Numbered from the stretch's first letter, positions 11,471 through 22,534 are shown. The stretch: 64,000 nt of DNA from Adiantum capillus-veneris (GCA_014529385.2 CM043967.1:7024001-7088000); one strand, 5' to 3'. Notes: generated by a model not told the origin, from the sequence alone. Program-made: numbers and translations.

Positions 11471-12111
11471 AACGTGTTATCACATCTTCCTCCTTCATTT
11501 GATGCCAAAGCATGTTGCTACACCACCTCAGATATTCTTCCACCACCTATGTTCCATGTTGTCTTAGTCTGCTTCTACTCTATATATGAAAAATGTAGCA
11601 GATGTCGAGTTTGAATGGCACATGAGGTCATTGCTTCCACTTTTGAGAGAGATAATAAGAATAATTGGATTTCCTCAACATGTAGAGGTCAGTGGTGCTA
11701 ACACATCCATTCGATGCAAGACCAAGTCACTATAGGTCGTAGTAGTTGACAGCAACAGCTGCTCTTTGGCTCTTATAACATCACCATCAGTACATTGATT
11801 TTCATAACCATGTTTTTATTGAGAGTGGCACTTTACATAGAAAAATGTGGTGCTGCTATGCAAGCAATGTTAAGTAATCAAGGTAAAACAAGCTTTTAAA
11901 AAAAGTTCATTGAAGTTTATGTGCTTATAGAAAATAGAAAACAAAATTGAATGCAAAAACACAAAGTAACATCAATGTAAATAGTGTTCAAGTTTGTATA
12001 GCTAACCAATCCGGTTCAGCATTTTAACTTCAGGATCAGCAGATGGAGACCCTTCTTTGCACCATAACTACATGCGAGTGGTGGGATCCCTTCTAATGAA
12101 TTAAAAAAATG
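11471..12111. other. No recognisable feature
   Basis: AT-rich DNA with no ORF, LTR end or primer site that I can identify. It abuts the truncated left end of element B1. It may be the old target of B1 or part of another decayed element. Confidence 0.3.
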
Positions 12112-12176
12112 TTTCTGATAGAGCTATAGAGCATCAGGAGCATTTCTGTTAGGAAAAAAATAAATTTCAAGCCAGG

Positions 12177-12200
12177 AGACATCCTACGCGTAGGATGTCT
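12177..12200. repeat. 24-bp palindrome in the B1 leader
   Basis: AGACATCCTACG followed directly by its reverse complement gives a perfect palindrome with an ACGCGT centre. It is the only one of the leader sites left in B1, and it corresponds to 62722-62745 in B2. Confidence 0.95.
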
Positions 12201-12287
12201 ACAGGCTAATCTGGTGGGAATTTTGAGATTTTGAGTTGACATACAGCAACAAAGCAAGAAGTTGTGCAGAGACTAATCCTTTGCCAG

Positions 12288-12378
12288 GTGAGTGGTTGGA
12301 TTTGTGATAAAATTTCATTGATAAGTTTGATGAATTTAAGATCAGGAAGATACATTGTTAGAGACTAGAAGGTGGCAG
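12288..12378 (+). other. Candidate small intron before gag (91 nt)
   Basis: A strong donor CAG|GTGAGT is followed 91 nt later by GGCAG|GT. The interval is AT-rich, as plant introns are. Joining the flanks keeps one reading frame from an upstream ARSCAET-PLPG stretch into DQGSLVST of Gag. B2 has the same sites and frame (61420-61508). Splicing is inferred, not shown. Confidence 0.45.
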
Positions 12379-15080
12379 GTGACCAAGGTAGCTTAGTGTC
12401 CACCGAGGAGAGTGTAACTCAGGCAAAGCTAGATCCGCTAGCACTGATTATTGAGGAAGGTAGTGATACTGACACTTCGTCAGATAAATCTTTCTTCATG
12501 ATGGGTAGTCAACAGCCAGGAGGTTTCACCTATGATGGACCAATGCCAGGAGGAAGCACCTCCCAAAATCCTTTGAATGATTCCAAGCTCACTATGATCT
12601 TCTTAGAGGGAACAAACTTGAGGGGAGCCCTAGTCTATTCTGACTATCGAGGACGCAAGTGCATTTGTATGGAAGAGAGGCCATCATAGAGATTGGAGAT
12701 AATCCGAGTCTATGATGATGGAGATAGATTTCGAGACGAAAAGGGGAACCACTATCTGATAGTTAGTAACCCTGAAGATTATAACAGATATGGAGATAAT
12801 GTGGCGAAAGGGAAAATGGTTTCAGAAGCTCAAGAACCATCACCAAACATTGATCGGCTCAGAGCTATTTTTATGTATGATAAGAAAAGAACCAGGGTTC
12901 CAACTTATAACGAGAACGTGGGAATCTACAAGCATGAGAGTGAGGGTATAAGTTTCTTACTTTCGCAGCAAAGAACCATACGTAAACGAATTAAGCAAAG
13001 ACAAGGTTCTTTACTTATTTTCTTATGAAACTGCCTTGGGGAAGGGTATAGTTTTCGTTGATAGATACGGGCGAGAATACCAACGGATTCTTCCAGAGGA
13101 GGTAGAAAGGGCAACAGGTCCAGGAGCATCAACATATGCCCCTGAAGAAGTGCCAAGAGCCACCTACACCCCAAGTAAGTTGACAAATCCCTTTTCTGAT
13201 GAGTATGATGCTACCTCACATTCCACACGACCGCAAGCATTCAACAACCAAAACCAACCAGCAAACCATCCATCATTGCAAGCATGGCTTCAACAAAGTG
13301 CAGCATTCGAACAAGACCGAAGCCGAGAAGGTTATCAAGCCACACGAGGGCTAAGGGATTTGCAAGAACCACCACTCTATTCAAGGTATCAAGGAGAGAT
13401 TAAGCCAAAGACTCAAGGGTCAACAGAGCCAGGAGGTCCACCCATAAAACGAGTTCGAAGAGATGAACCATCTTTGGCGAGAACTGTTAGAAATTATGGA
13501 TTAGGAGCACCACTGGGAGAGGAACCAGCCTATTACAGAAGACCTAAGGAGGTATATCGATTAGGACATGGAGATCCAATGATGAAGTTTGTAGACCATC
13601 GGAGAATTAGACCTTCTCAAGTGCAAAAATGGGTAAACAAGAAATACACAGGAAGCAGAGACCCAAGAGATCATGTAGCAGCCTTTGTGCGTGTAATTAG
13701 AGCCGAAGAGGTGTTAGACTTTCCTACCCAATTTGCAGGGTTTGGACTGACCCTAGAAGATGATGCTACCACTTGGTTTGACTCTGTAGAGCGTAGAGAC
13801 TTTGAGTCTATGAAGGAAGTGTTTGACGAGTTTATTGACGAATTCTCACAAAGGGGGATAGCTCATAATACCGTCTCACAAATCCATAAATTCAAACAGA
13901 AAGATGGGGAATCTGTACGAAAGGCAGCCCTAAGACTAAAAAGTTATGTTAAGTTCTGTCCTGTTGAAGAACTGCCAACTCAATCCAGACTTATGCTTAT
14001 AATCATCCAAGGACTAAGGAATGCGGATCTCCAGAAAGACTTACACATGAAAAGAAGCACGACGTTGAATGAGTTGACCAAGGAGGCTCTTTACCTTGTG
14101 GACAATTTTGCGGTCTACAAAGAAGGGGAGTTCAAGGACCTTGACGACGATTCATCTTCACAACAAAGTGGAAGCAAGTCTTCTAAGATAGCACCGAAAG
14201 GAGAAGTAGCTGTAAACCAAGAGCAGCTTGTAGATGAAGTGCTAAAAAAGATTAACTTGTACGCCAAACCCCAGGCTAAATAGCCCAAGTGGTGTGCTAT
14301 TGAACAAAAATGGACAAACCATGGGACAGAGGAATGTTATTATAACAAGGGATATGTGAGAGAGAGACCTTACGCTCCCCAAGCTCCAGTAGCTTCTCCT
14401 CAAGTTCAACCGATGCCTAGGTATCAAGCAGGCAACCTACCAGGACCTGTAGGTGTAGAAAGACCACAACCGGTGTTGGGGCAAGAACCACCCCTACCAG
14501 GATTACGACCAATCGGTATAAGATACACACCAACCGTAACCGAATCAGAGGATAAGGCTTTGGTGCCTATGCATGCATATTATGAAGATCCCAATGGATA
14601 TGCGGCAAACTCTGTCTATTATCCACCGAAAGAACTCTCGACTCCAGAACCCTGGAGCATGATAGGAAGTACAGGACCACCAACAGCTGCACAGGCAGCA
14701 GGAGAAGGGAGATATAACTTAGATGAACGAACATTGTTGTTCATAGCCAACGGAGGCATGGGTGGACAGCGACATGGATACCAACAAAGAGGAGCTCAAG
14801 GAGCACCTCAACAACCCAAAGGACCTGCTACAAGTGTGGTGGAGACCATTGGCTAAGAGACTGTCCTCATGATGAAATCATTAGAGTCAACGCGTATTGC
14901 ACTGAGTGTGGAGTTACTCATTTGATTCCTGATTGCCCTAAAAACTCGAGCAAAGGAGCAAAAACCACCTTGAACATGCTAGAAACAGTACCTTCTAGTG
15001 GAGGGTCGGAAAATGAAACAATCATACCTATTCAAGCAGTAACATGAGCCCAAGCTCAAAGAATGACGAACGAATCCATA
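12379..15080 (+). pseudogene. gag: Gag of B1 with two zinc knuckles
   Basis: This encodes the structural precursor of the virus-like particle. An N-terminal acidic region is followed by a capsid (Retrotrans_gag) region at about 13560-14130 with WVNKKYTGSRDPRDHVAAFVR, TWFDS, FDEFIDEFSQRG and QGLRNADLQKDLHMK motifs. A Pro/Gln/Gly-rich stretch (14360-14820) leads to two zinc knuckles of spacing CX2CX3HX4C at 14826-14864 and 14898-14936. Breaks include a stop at about 12687, a one-base insertion near 12950, a stop at 14281 (CAG in B2) and a one-base deletion near 14828. There is no ATG near the N-terminus. The first downstream Met codons are at about 12499, which supports a spliced or internal start. 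Confidence 0.85.
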
Positions 15081-16200
15081 GTTGAAGAGCCAAAAACCGA
15101 TGCCCAAAGTTCATAAACGAAAGATCAGAGAAGCACTTGGAAAGCTAGAAAGGCGCGTATGAAAGCCAGGAAGGAACGAGAGCAAACAGCTCTATCCGAG
15201 GAGTTGAAACATACAAAGGATAGATTAGAGCGGTTAGAGGATCTAGCTAGCTTAAGCTCAGACACCACGGCAACCATAGCACCCAAGGAAATAGCACAAC
15301 CCAAAAGTGCGGAATCAGGAGGATCTGTACTGGAAGACAAGGTATATGAGCAGTTGGATGCGATTCTAAAAGCTTATGAAGCTAAACTTAAGAAGAACCA
15401 AACTTAGGAGCAAAGGTGGATGACTTATCCATATGCAGAAATAGAAAAACAAAGGTTGGAAATGTGTAAAAAGATGATCGAAATAGCTCAATCATTGATG
15501 GAAGACCCGCTGGGTAAACCTGCAAATTGGCATGAGGCACCGGCTCCAACCCCTGTCCAACCAACTTTAGAGGAACAAGTAGAAACACAGGAAAGACTCA
15601 CTAATGCCTATGAGTCCAGAGGAGAGCCTATCATAGTTCCAAATACCACAGATGAGGCAAGTGACGGGTTCCAACCTAAAATATTGACAGAAATGGGTAA
15701 GGATTGTAACGGTCTAGACGATCTGTGGAAGCAAATCCGTGAAGCCAACGAGGCTAATAGGATGAGTAACCACATGAATAGCACGAGAAAAGGAAAGAAT
15801 GTGACCTTACCTCCTATTGAAGAATTTGAGGCAAGGTCACAAATGAACTTTGAAATACATTCACAAAGGGGAGACCAAGGATCACTTAGTTCGGGGCACA
15901 GCCAACCAGACTCGCTGAGAACTTTACCCTCTTACCTAGGAGAGTACGAAACCAAGTCGGAAGTGAGAGCAATCCCATCTCAAAGACTGTCTTCTAACAA
16001 AGTGATGGATTCACAAGGATTGATTGAGTTATTGTCCACCCCAGTGGCATGCACAATCACATTAGCAGAACTCCTAAGGTTACGACCAAACATGTGGACC
16101 ACAATAGGTAAATGCCTAGAAAAATTTGGAGGGAAAGACCCCACCTTGAGGCTACAGGAAGGGATCAGAGAGTTGGATAGACCTCAATTAAATACTAGGC
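15081..16200 (+). pseudogene. gag: Gag-protease linker of B1, coiled coil
   Basis: A Lys/Arg/Glu-rich helical segment (15150-15260: MKARKEREQTALSEELKHTK) is followed by charged, Pro-containing sequence and a conserved LSTPVACTITLAELLRLRPNMW block at about 16030-16105. It has at least two stops (15046, 15406). The matching segment of B2 is at 57550-58750. Most plant Ty3/gypsy elements have a much shorter spacer here. The role is unknown. It probably belongs to the Gag-Pol precursor. Confidence 0.6.
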
Positions 16201-16745
16201 CAGTATCATTAAACAAGGTTGGAGAGTATTGCGAGGGAGAAGATGGAAACACCACGCTACCAGTAGAATTCGAAGGAGTAGTTTCCAAAGCTATCCTTGA
16301 CAGTGGAGCGGGAGTTGCTATCGCCACCAAGGAAATCTGGAAAAAATAGGAAAAACCAGCTTTGAGAACTACCAGAATGAAATTGCAATTGGCAGATGGG
16401 TTCATGGAGAAGCCTCTAGCTAGGACTCTTAGAAAAAGTGATTGTCACTTCGTGCGGAATCTCCACTAAGGAAATCTGGAAAAAATGGGAAAAACCAACT
16501 TTGAGAACTACCAGAATGAAATTGCAATTGGCAGATGGGTTCATGGAGAAGCCTCTAGGACTCTTAGAAAAAGTGATTGTCACTTAGTGCGGAATCGAGT
16601 ATGAGCATACATTTGCAATAGTCGATTTCGACAAAAAGAACAATTATGAGATCATCTTGGGACGACCATTCATGCGACAATTGAAGATGGTCCAAGATTG
16701 GGGTTACGACCACATACCTCAGACATGGCGAGACAACAACTAAAA
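16201..16745 (+). pseudogene. pol: Aspartic protease (first) of B1, internally duplicated
   Basis: Retropepsin that would cleave the Gag-Pol precursor. AILDSGAGVAIATKEIWKK at about 16292-16348 holds the catalytic DSG. The second half carries ADGF, a FAIVDFDKKNNYEIILGRPF block and the ILGRPF motif typical of retropepsins (about 16610-16680). The segment 16325-16462 is repeated in tandem at 16463-16598, which breaks the domain, and TAG stops occur at about 16348 and 16588. B2 has a single unbroken version (57050-57500), so the duplication is private to B1. Confidence 0.85.
16325..16598 (+). repeat. Tandem duplication of about 137 bp inside the B1 protease
   Basis: The two copies, from ACTAAGGAAATCTGG-like start to TGCGGAATC, differ at a few sites including a 4-base CTAG insertion in copy 1. 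B2 has one copy. Confidence 0.9.
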
Positions 16746-17830
16746 TACACCTGAAAGACCATAGTTACAAAGATGTGAACCAAACACCTGTGGAAGAGTT
16801 TGATTCAGCTACAGTAGCAGGATCAGAACTCCGGGCATGGCTAGGGCAACAAAAAGAGCTATGGATGTGCGGAGCTTTACATTGTGGAAGCTTAAGAAGA
16901 GAGGAATGTGTCTTAGAAAGAGCAATTGAGGACAAGGAGTATATTCCAGAACCTTTCCCTGAAGATGCCTTGGAACCTCTAGAATGGGAACACATACTCG
17001 CAACATTGGATGTTGTACCATTACAGATAGTTCAACAACAAAATTTTGCGATAAAGATGGCTATGATGTGCTATCCTATTACATGGTAAGCATTATACCA
17101 GGAGAAAATGAGACGATAGAACCACCAGAACAAGAAGAGTTTTATAACTCCTCTGAACATCTGGAAGTAAATGATGATGCAGATAATGAGTGTTCAGACA
17201 CCTCAAGTGAGCGTGGAAGGGAAGCCGAGAATATCAAGTTTTATGATTTTGCTAATCAACACCCTAGACGCCAAGAACGCTATAGGAGGAAACGAGCAGG
17301 AAACAAAGTGAGAGAGAACCTTGATGCCCAGGATAAAAGGTAAAACTCACTATTTGAGGCTTGTAAAAGCAGAGGATTGTATAAAAGATCAAATATCAGG
17401 AAGATTCTCAAAAGATCGAAGGGAAAGAACGCGAGAGGAAATAAAACAGGGACAAAAAGGTAAAACAGAAACAAAATCTCAAAAATAAAAAAAAGAAACA
17501 ACAAAAGACCAAAAGTGGACCAAATTGGAGCGTAAACAGAAATACCAAGAACTGAAACGGTCTTTACGTGAGATATGGACTACTGAAGAAGATAGTGATG
17601 GTAAAGGGGAGTCAGAAAAGGGAAACATGAATGTACCATCACACTATCGGAAATTTACCATCCACGACAGAAAAATCATCATGACACCACCAGTCGGGGA
17701 AAGAACCAACCAAGAATCTTACGATGGGCCAGAAAATGCAAAAAAGATAGACCTTGCAGAACCAGGTGAAAAGCCTCAACCGGTCTATATAGCAAACGAT
17801 TTAGAGCCTGAAGAAGAAGAATGACTAACA
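16746..17830 (+). pseudogene. pol: Protease-RT spacer of B1
   Basis: Conserved with B2 but unlike known domains. It has an acidic start (VEEFDSAT-AGSELRAWLGQQKE), a GYDVL-YY segment after a frameshift near 17010, a very basic region (17250-17470), then a MNVPSHYRKFTIHDRKI block and DLAEPGEKPQPVYIA before RT. It may be a tether or a cleavage-site region. Several stops are present. Confidence 0.55.
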
Positions 17831-18790
17831 CAACTTCTCAAGAAGTATAAAGATGTGTTTGCTTAGTCCTATAAAGATCTCAAAGGAGTTGATCCATCGA
17901 TATGCCAACATACAATTCCTTTGAGATCAGATGAAAAACCTAGCAAACAACGTCCTTATACATATAATGACACATTTGCTAAACGAATTAAAGAAGAGAT
18001 TGATAAACTGATGGAAGCTGAATTCATCTATGAAATCAAACATACAGATTGGGTGTCACCCATTGTGATAGTTCCCAAAAAGAATGGAAAACTGCGAGTG
18101 TGTGTAAACCTCAAAAAGGTAAACGCAGCCACCATAAGGGATAATTATCCCTTGCCAATCACATAACATGTACTTGAGCGGGTGGTCGGGAAACGGTCTT
18201 ATTCCTTTTTGGATGGGTTTTCAGGATACAACCAACTGGCAATAGCGAGGGAGGATCAACAAAAAATAGCGTTTGCCACAGAATGGGGAATTTATGCGTA
18301 TCGAGTTATGCCGTTTGGCTTAACTAATGCCCCAGCTACCTTCCAAAGGTTAATGACACACGCATTCAAAGAATACCTAAGAATATTCTTAGAAATTTAC
18401 ATGGATGATCTTTGTGTACACTCTCTTCTATGAGAGGAACATATTGACCATTTGCAAAAGGTCTTTAAAAAATACAGGACATATCGAATCTGTCTTAACC
18501 CGGAAAAGTGTATATTTATGGTTAAGCAAGGCCGTATCTTAGGACACATTGTCTCAAGAAATGGCATAACCACTGACCTAGACAAAGTCAAAGTCATAGT
18601 GGACCTACCCAGGCCTACTAGTGCGAAACAAGTGCAATCCTTCATGGGACACTGCGGATATTATCGAAGATTCATATACATGTATGCGATTATCGCACAA
18701 CCTTTGTATCGATTGCTAGTCAATTTCGATAGGACCGAGGAGTGTGAAACTTCATTCCAAAAGCTGAAGAAAAACCTTATATCAGCACTT
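17831..18790 (+). pseudogene. pol: Reverse transcriptase of B1
   Basis: RNA-dependent DNA polymerase of Ty3/gypsy type. Motifs in order: SPIVIVPKKNGKLRVCVNLK (about 18056-18115), FLDGFSGYNQLAIA (18208-18250), a VMPFGLTNAPATFQRL block (18305-18350) and the catalytic YMDD (about 18399-18410). The thumb side has GRILGHIVS and QSFMGHCGYYRRF. In-frame stops lie at about 17822, 17863, 18164 and 18431. The last, a TGA just after CVHSLL, is also present in B2 (55268). Confidence 0.9.
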
Positions 18791-19211
18791 GTACTGAAGG
18801 CACTAGATTGGGAAAAGATATTCCATGTTCACATTGATGCTTCTGCATATGCAATCGAAAGTATTCTGGCTCAACCTGGAGACTGAACAATGGATTTTCC
18901 AGTATGTTATGCAAGCCGACAGGTTAAACAATGCGGAAAAGAACTACACAACCACCGAACGGCAAGGGTTAGGAATGATTTATGCTGTAAAGAAATTTCG
19001 GCATTATTTGCTCGCAAACAAATTTGTGTTCTTTACAGATCATCAAGCTCTTTTGTATTTGGTAAATAAACCATGCAATACGGGGAGAATTGTACGCTGG
19101 TTTATTATATTGCTAGAGTTTGACTTCATAGTGGTGGTCAAAAAGGGTAAAACCCATCTACGAGTGGATCATCTTTCAAGGATACACAACGGGAAGCTCC
19201 TAAAGGAGTAG
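18791..19211 (+). pseudogene. pol: RNase H of B1
   Basis: Degrades the RNA strand of the RNA-DNA hybrid. Motifs seen are FHVHIDASAYAI (first Asp), the Glu of TTERQGLGMIYAV, FFTDHQALLYL (third acidic) and VDHLSR. A TGA at 18883 interrupts it where B2 has GGA-like coding (RDGTMDF). No second, archaeal-type RNase H follows, unlike Tat/Ogre elements. Confidence 0.85.
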
Positions 19212-20942
19212 ATGATGACATACCAGATGCTTATCTTTTAAATGCTGAAATGGTACCCAAATGGTCTCAGGAAATTGTTAGCATTCTTTCCTTTGAAAGT
19301 AGATTTGATAATACGGAGTACATATCCAAACAACAAACAATTCGACAAACAAAAAACTTCCAGTTGATAGCAGGACGGTTGTATCATCTATGATCAGACC
19401 AAATCCTACGATTATGTATAAATCCGGAAGAAGTGAGTGCTACCTTGAAGAAGCACATGTCCAAGATTGTGCATTTCATTGTTCAACAGTGAAAACATAC
19501 CAGAGACTAAAACAATTAGGGGTTTATTGGCCAACTATGTATGCGGACACACATTCTTATGTTACCAATTGTACTATATGTAGTGCCAAACGACCAGTGG
19601 ATCACATGACATTGTTTCAAGTAAACATTGCACCTGCATGGAGTCAATATATCATTATTTTCTTAACCACCAGGACGTTCCCTGCTGAGAAAATCACAAG
19701 AGTACGAAAAAAACCTATAGAGCTGGAAGCTCGTGACTTTCAGTTGATTGGGAACCAACTCTATAAGCGAGGAAAGGACAATCAACTTAGAATCTGTGCG
19801 AGTGAAAGTGAATACCTGTTGATTCTAGAACATGCACATAGCTGAATAAGTGGAGGCCATTTTTCAGGCGATAAGATGGCAAAAATAGTCTTAACCGCAG
19901 GTATATGGTGGCCTACATTGCACATGGATGTTGAAGAGTTTGTAAAGCGTTGTGACGCTTGTCAGCGCACCAAGGTGCCAATAAAAAGAGATGAGATGCC
20001 ACTACAACCAATGATGGGAGCAAGAGCATTTGCAAAATGGGGCATTGATTTTGTGGGACCTATCTCACCCCCTGCATATCGCACCCATACCCAATATATC
20101 ATTGTGGCTACGGACTATCTCACAAAATGGGTGGAAGCCAAGGCAACACAATAAGCAGATGCACGGACCACTGCACAATTTTTGTATGAAAATGTTTTTG
20201 TACGATATGGGTTACCAATAGAAATTGTCAGTGATCGTGGGACACATTTTCTTAATGAAGTCATTGAATATCTGCTAGAGGAATTCATGGTCATACATAG
20301 GAAATCTGCTCCATACCATCCACAGGCAAATGGACAAGTTGAGGCCACAAATAAAACACTATGCACGGTTCTTATTAAAATAGTGTCAGAGTCAAGAACA
20401 GATTGGGATCAACAGCTACACTCAACACTATGGACATACAGGGTAGCTTACAAAACATCGATATGAACAACACCGTACAACATGGTGTTTGGCCTAAATT
20501 CTTTACTACCCATAGAGTTTTTAATTCCAACTCTACGAGTAGAAAAATGCTTAGAATGGATAGGGTATGAACTCTCTTCAAGAATAGATGATCTTGAAAA
20601 GCTAGATGAACTCCGCTTGAGACCTGTAGCTTCAATCTATGCTAAAAAGAGAAGACAAAAAGAGTTTTTTGACAAGCATGTGCGTACTAAAGAGTTCAAA
20701 ACAGGTGATTATGTACTTGTTTATACTTTGAAGCAACATGACAAGAAGATTAAAAAGCGAGGGATGAGACCCTTTGTGATTAGTGATCTATCACAAAGTG
20801 GAGCTGTCAAGCTTGCTACATTAGTAGGTGAAGAAATGCTGAACTGGATTAGTGGATGTCGACTAAAGAAATATCATCTACCACTCACACAGGAGATGCT
20901 CCAACAAATTCATCAAGGAAAACAACGAATGAAGGAAAAATA
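19212..20942 (+). pseudogene. pol: Integrase of B1 with two H2C2 zinc modules
   Basis: DNA integrase. A first H2C2 module (EEAHVQDCAFHCS ... YWPTMYADTHSYV, NCTIC) lies at about 19440-19585. A second (LEHAHS ... GGHFSGDK ... [19 protein letters not shown]) lies at about 19820-19970. The catalytic core has Asp in KWGIDFVGP (about 20050), Asp in VSDRGTHF (about 20236) and Glu in GQVEATNK (about 20342), with 35 residues between the last two. A GPY/F-like RPFVISDLSQSGAVKL end is at about 20770-20815. There is no chromodomain. Stops occur at about 19842, 20152, 20464 and 20941. B2 preserves the same two-module layout. Confidence 0.88.
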
Positions 20943-21450
20943 GAGAGTACGAGAAGAAGCTCAAGCAGAAGCACAAGAACGCATTGCAAAAAGAAGACTT
21001 CTGCGACAACAACAACAAAGTGGAACACCATTGCGAATCAATGCCATTCGACTAACGAAGTTGGATGAAGACACAGTGGAGCCAATAATTGCAGTCAAAG
21101 TGGGTAGCAATCAAGTTGAATCGATGGCATTGCTTGATTCTGGAGCTCAAGCAAATTTGATCTCTTACGGATTATACCAACAACTCAAATCCACAGGTCA
21201 ACTTCATCCTACTCCTCAAGTGCTGGAAAGTAGTACATCACACCCGTTGAAAACATTGGGATGGACTATATTGCATGTACAAGTACATAAATATATTTAT
21301 CCACACAAATTCTATGTGGTGGAGGTTGAAAACACACAACACACAATGATGTTGGGATAACCTTGGCAAAAAGAATACAATGTGCAGATAGATTGGGAGG
21401 CAAAAACAGTCAAAATTCAACATGCAAAAGAACAACAGGTGATAGCCTTT
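20943..21450 (+). pseudogene. Second retropepsin-like domain behind the B1 integrase
   Basis: After a Glu/Gln/Arg helical linker (REEAQAEAQERIAKRRLL), the sequence encodes NAIRL, VEPIIAVKVGSNQVESMALLDSGAQANLISYGLY (DSGA at about 21139-21150) and later MMLG-WQKEYNVQIDW (about 21345-21395). The order (hydrophobic strand, DSGA, hydrophobic core, LG motif about 75 residues later) fits a retropepsin monomer. B2 carries it in one frame with the integrase end (37949-38761), so it is a fused C-terminal domain. In B2 the site reads DSR. Its catalytic activity is inferred only for the ancestor. Confidence 0.75.
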
Positions 21451-22160
21451 GCTCAGCAATACCGGAATAATCAGCTGCAAGCAATGCAATCATTGGAAAA
21501 AGAGCCAAAAGAAAGAATTCCACCAAAGAACAACATGATACCAAAGGCCAACAGACAGGTAAAAGCCAATCATGCTACCTACATACATACGAAGTCACCG
21601 GCCGCAGTGCAAAGTTCTAGGTTACCAAAACAAGGGAAACAAGTATGGATGCGGAAAGATATAAATAACATGGCAGACAAACAACAATGCAAAGAATGAA
21701 TTCAACCTAAGTAGATAGTTCAACCAAAAACCAAGGGCATAAAACAGATATGGATCCCAAAGAAAATGCTAAGCAATAACCCAAATGTCACTCGCATTTG
21801 GATACCAAAACAAAAGCAAAAGGAACTCCCTTTAGTACAAGCAACAACGGAAGGCAGACGGCTGCATTTGAAAAAGGACAGCCGACTTATGTGGATGCCA
21901 ATCAGCAACAAAACAGTGGCAACAAAGGAAGCAGCCAAACATCTACAAAAATCGGCAACAGCAAAATACCAATGGAAAGCAAAGGCAATACAGTCCACGG
22001 CCATTCCGGCCAAGCCAATCCTCTCCATAGAAACAACTACGGCTATATCAACAGTAGCGGCAAAGCAATTGCCTTTTGCAAAAAAGACAATTAAATAGAG
22101 AGCAGTACAGTTACAACTATTACTTGCAAAGAAAACAGGAAACCTCGACGGTGAATGCCA
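21451..22160 (+). pseudogene. Basic Trp-motif tail after the second protease-like domain
   Basis: Lys/Gln/Thr-rich, low-complexity coding remnant. Short motifs of the type VW-RKD, IWIPKK, IWIPKQ and MWMPIS recur at about 21645, 21749, 21795 and 21888 and are kept in B2 (about 38785-39050). No known domain. It might bind nucleic acid. Frames are interrupted. Confidence 0.45.
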
Positions 22161-22331
22161 ATAAGCATCTTGCAAATTTCCTTCTCTTGCACAACATTAA
22201 TTTCTCCATGCATTGACCGAGTATGCATAACATAGGGCCACATTAATCGGCCAAGCATTAGCACAAATTTTTCAACCTATGCATGGCACATACTCCGAGG
22301 CGATACCTTGTCATCCGGGAGGACTCCGGCT

Positions 22332-22345
22332 AGGAGGGGGGGAGG
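22332..22345 (+). promoter_or_regulatory. Second (internal) polypurine tract of B1
   Basis: AGGAGGGGGGGAGG lies between pol and ORF3 and resembles the true tract before the 3' LTR (28504-28517). It is conserved in B2 at 39499-39513. Confidence 0.5.
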
Positions 22346-22520
22346 CATTCTCAAATGCGGAACCAATAGCCGAAAGAGCAAAAAAGGGCACGATTTTCGA
22401 CTATTTTAAGGGTTGTTGTTTGATTGCGAAATTTTCTGGACTAACCCAAGAACATATGCCCTTATACAGCATGTATCTATAGGTATATGGGACCAAACGC
22501 CAAATCAAGCTCCTAGGTGT

Positions 22521-22534
22521 GTGTCTATAAGTAG
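22521..22534 (+). promoter_or_regulatory. Possible TATA element for ORF3 in B1
   Basis: GTGTCTATAAGTAG here aligns with a longer TATATATATAAG run in B2 (about 39687-39700). The position, upstream of a long leader and ORF3, is suggestive only. Confidence 0.25.

Noticed and set aside
19212-19440. Archaeal-type second RNase H typical of Tat/Ogre elements
   Set aside because: The interval between RNase H and integrase is short and lacks the acidic motif series.
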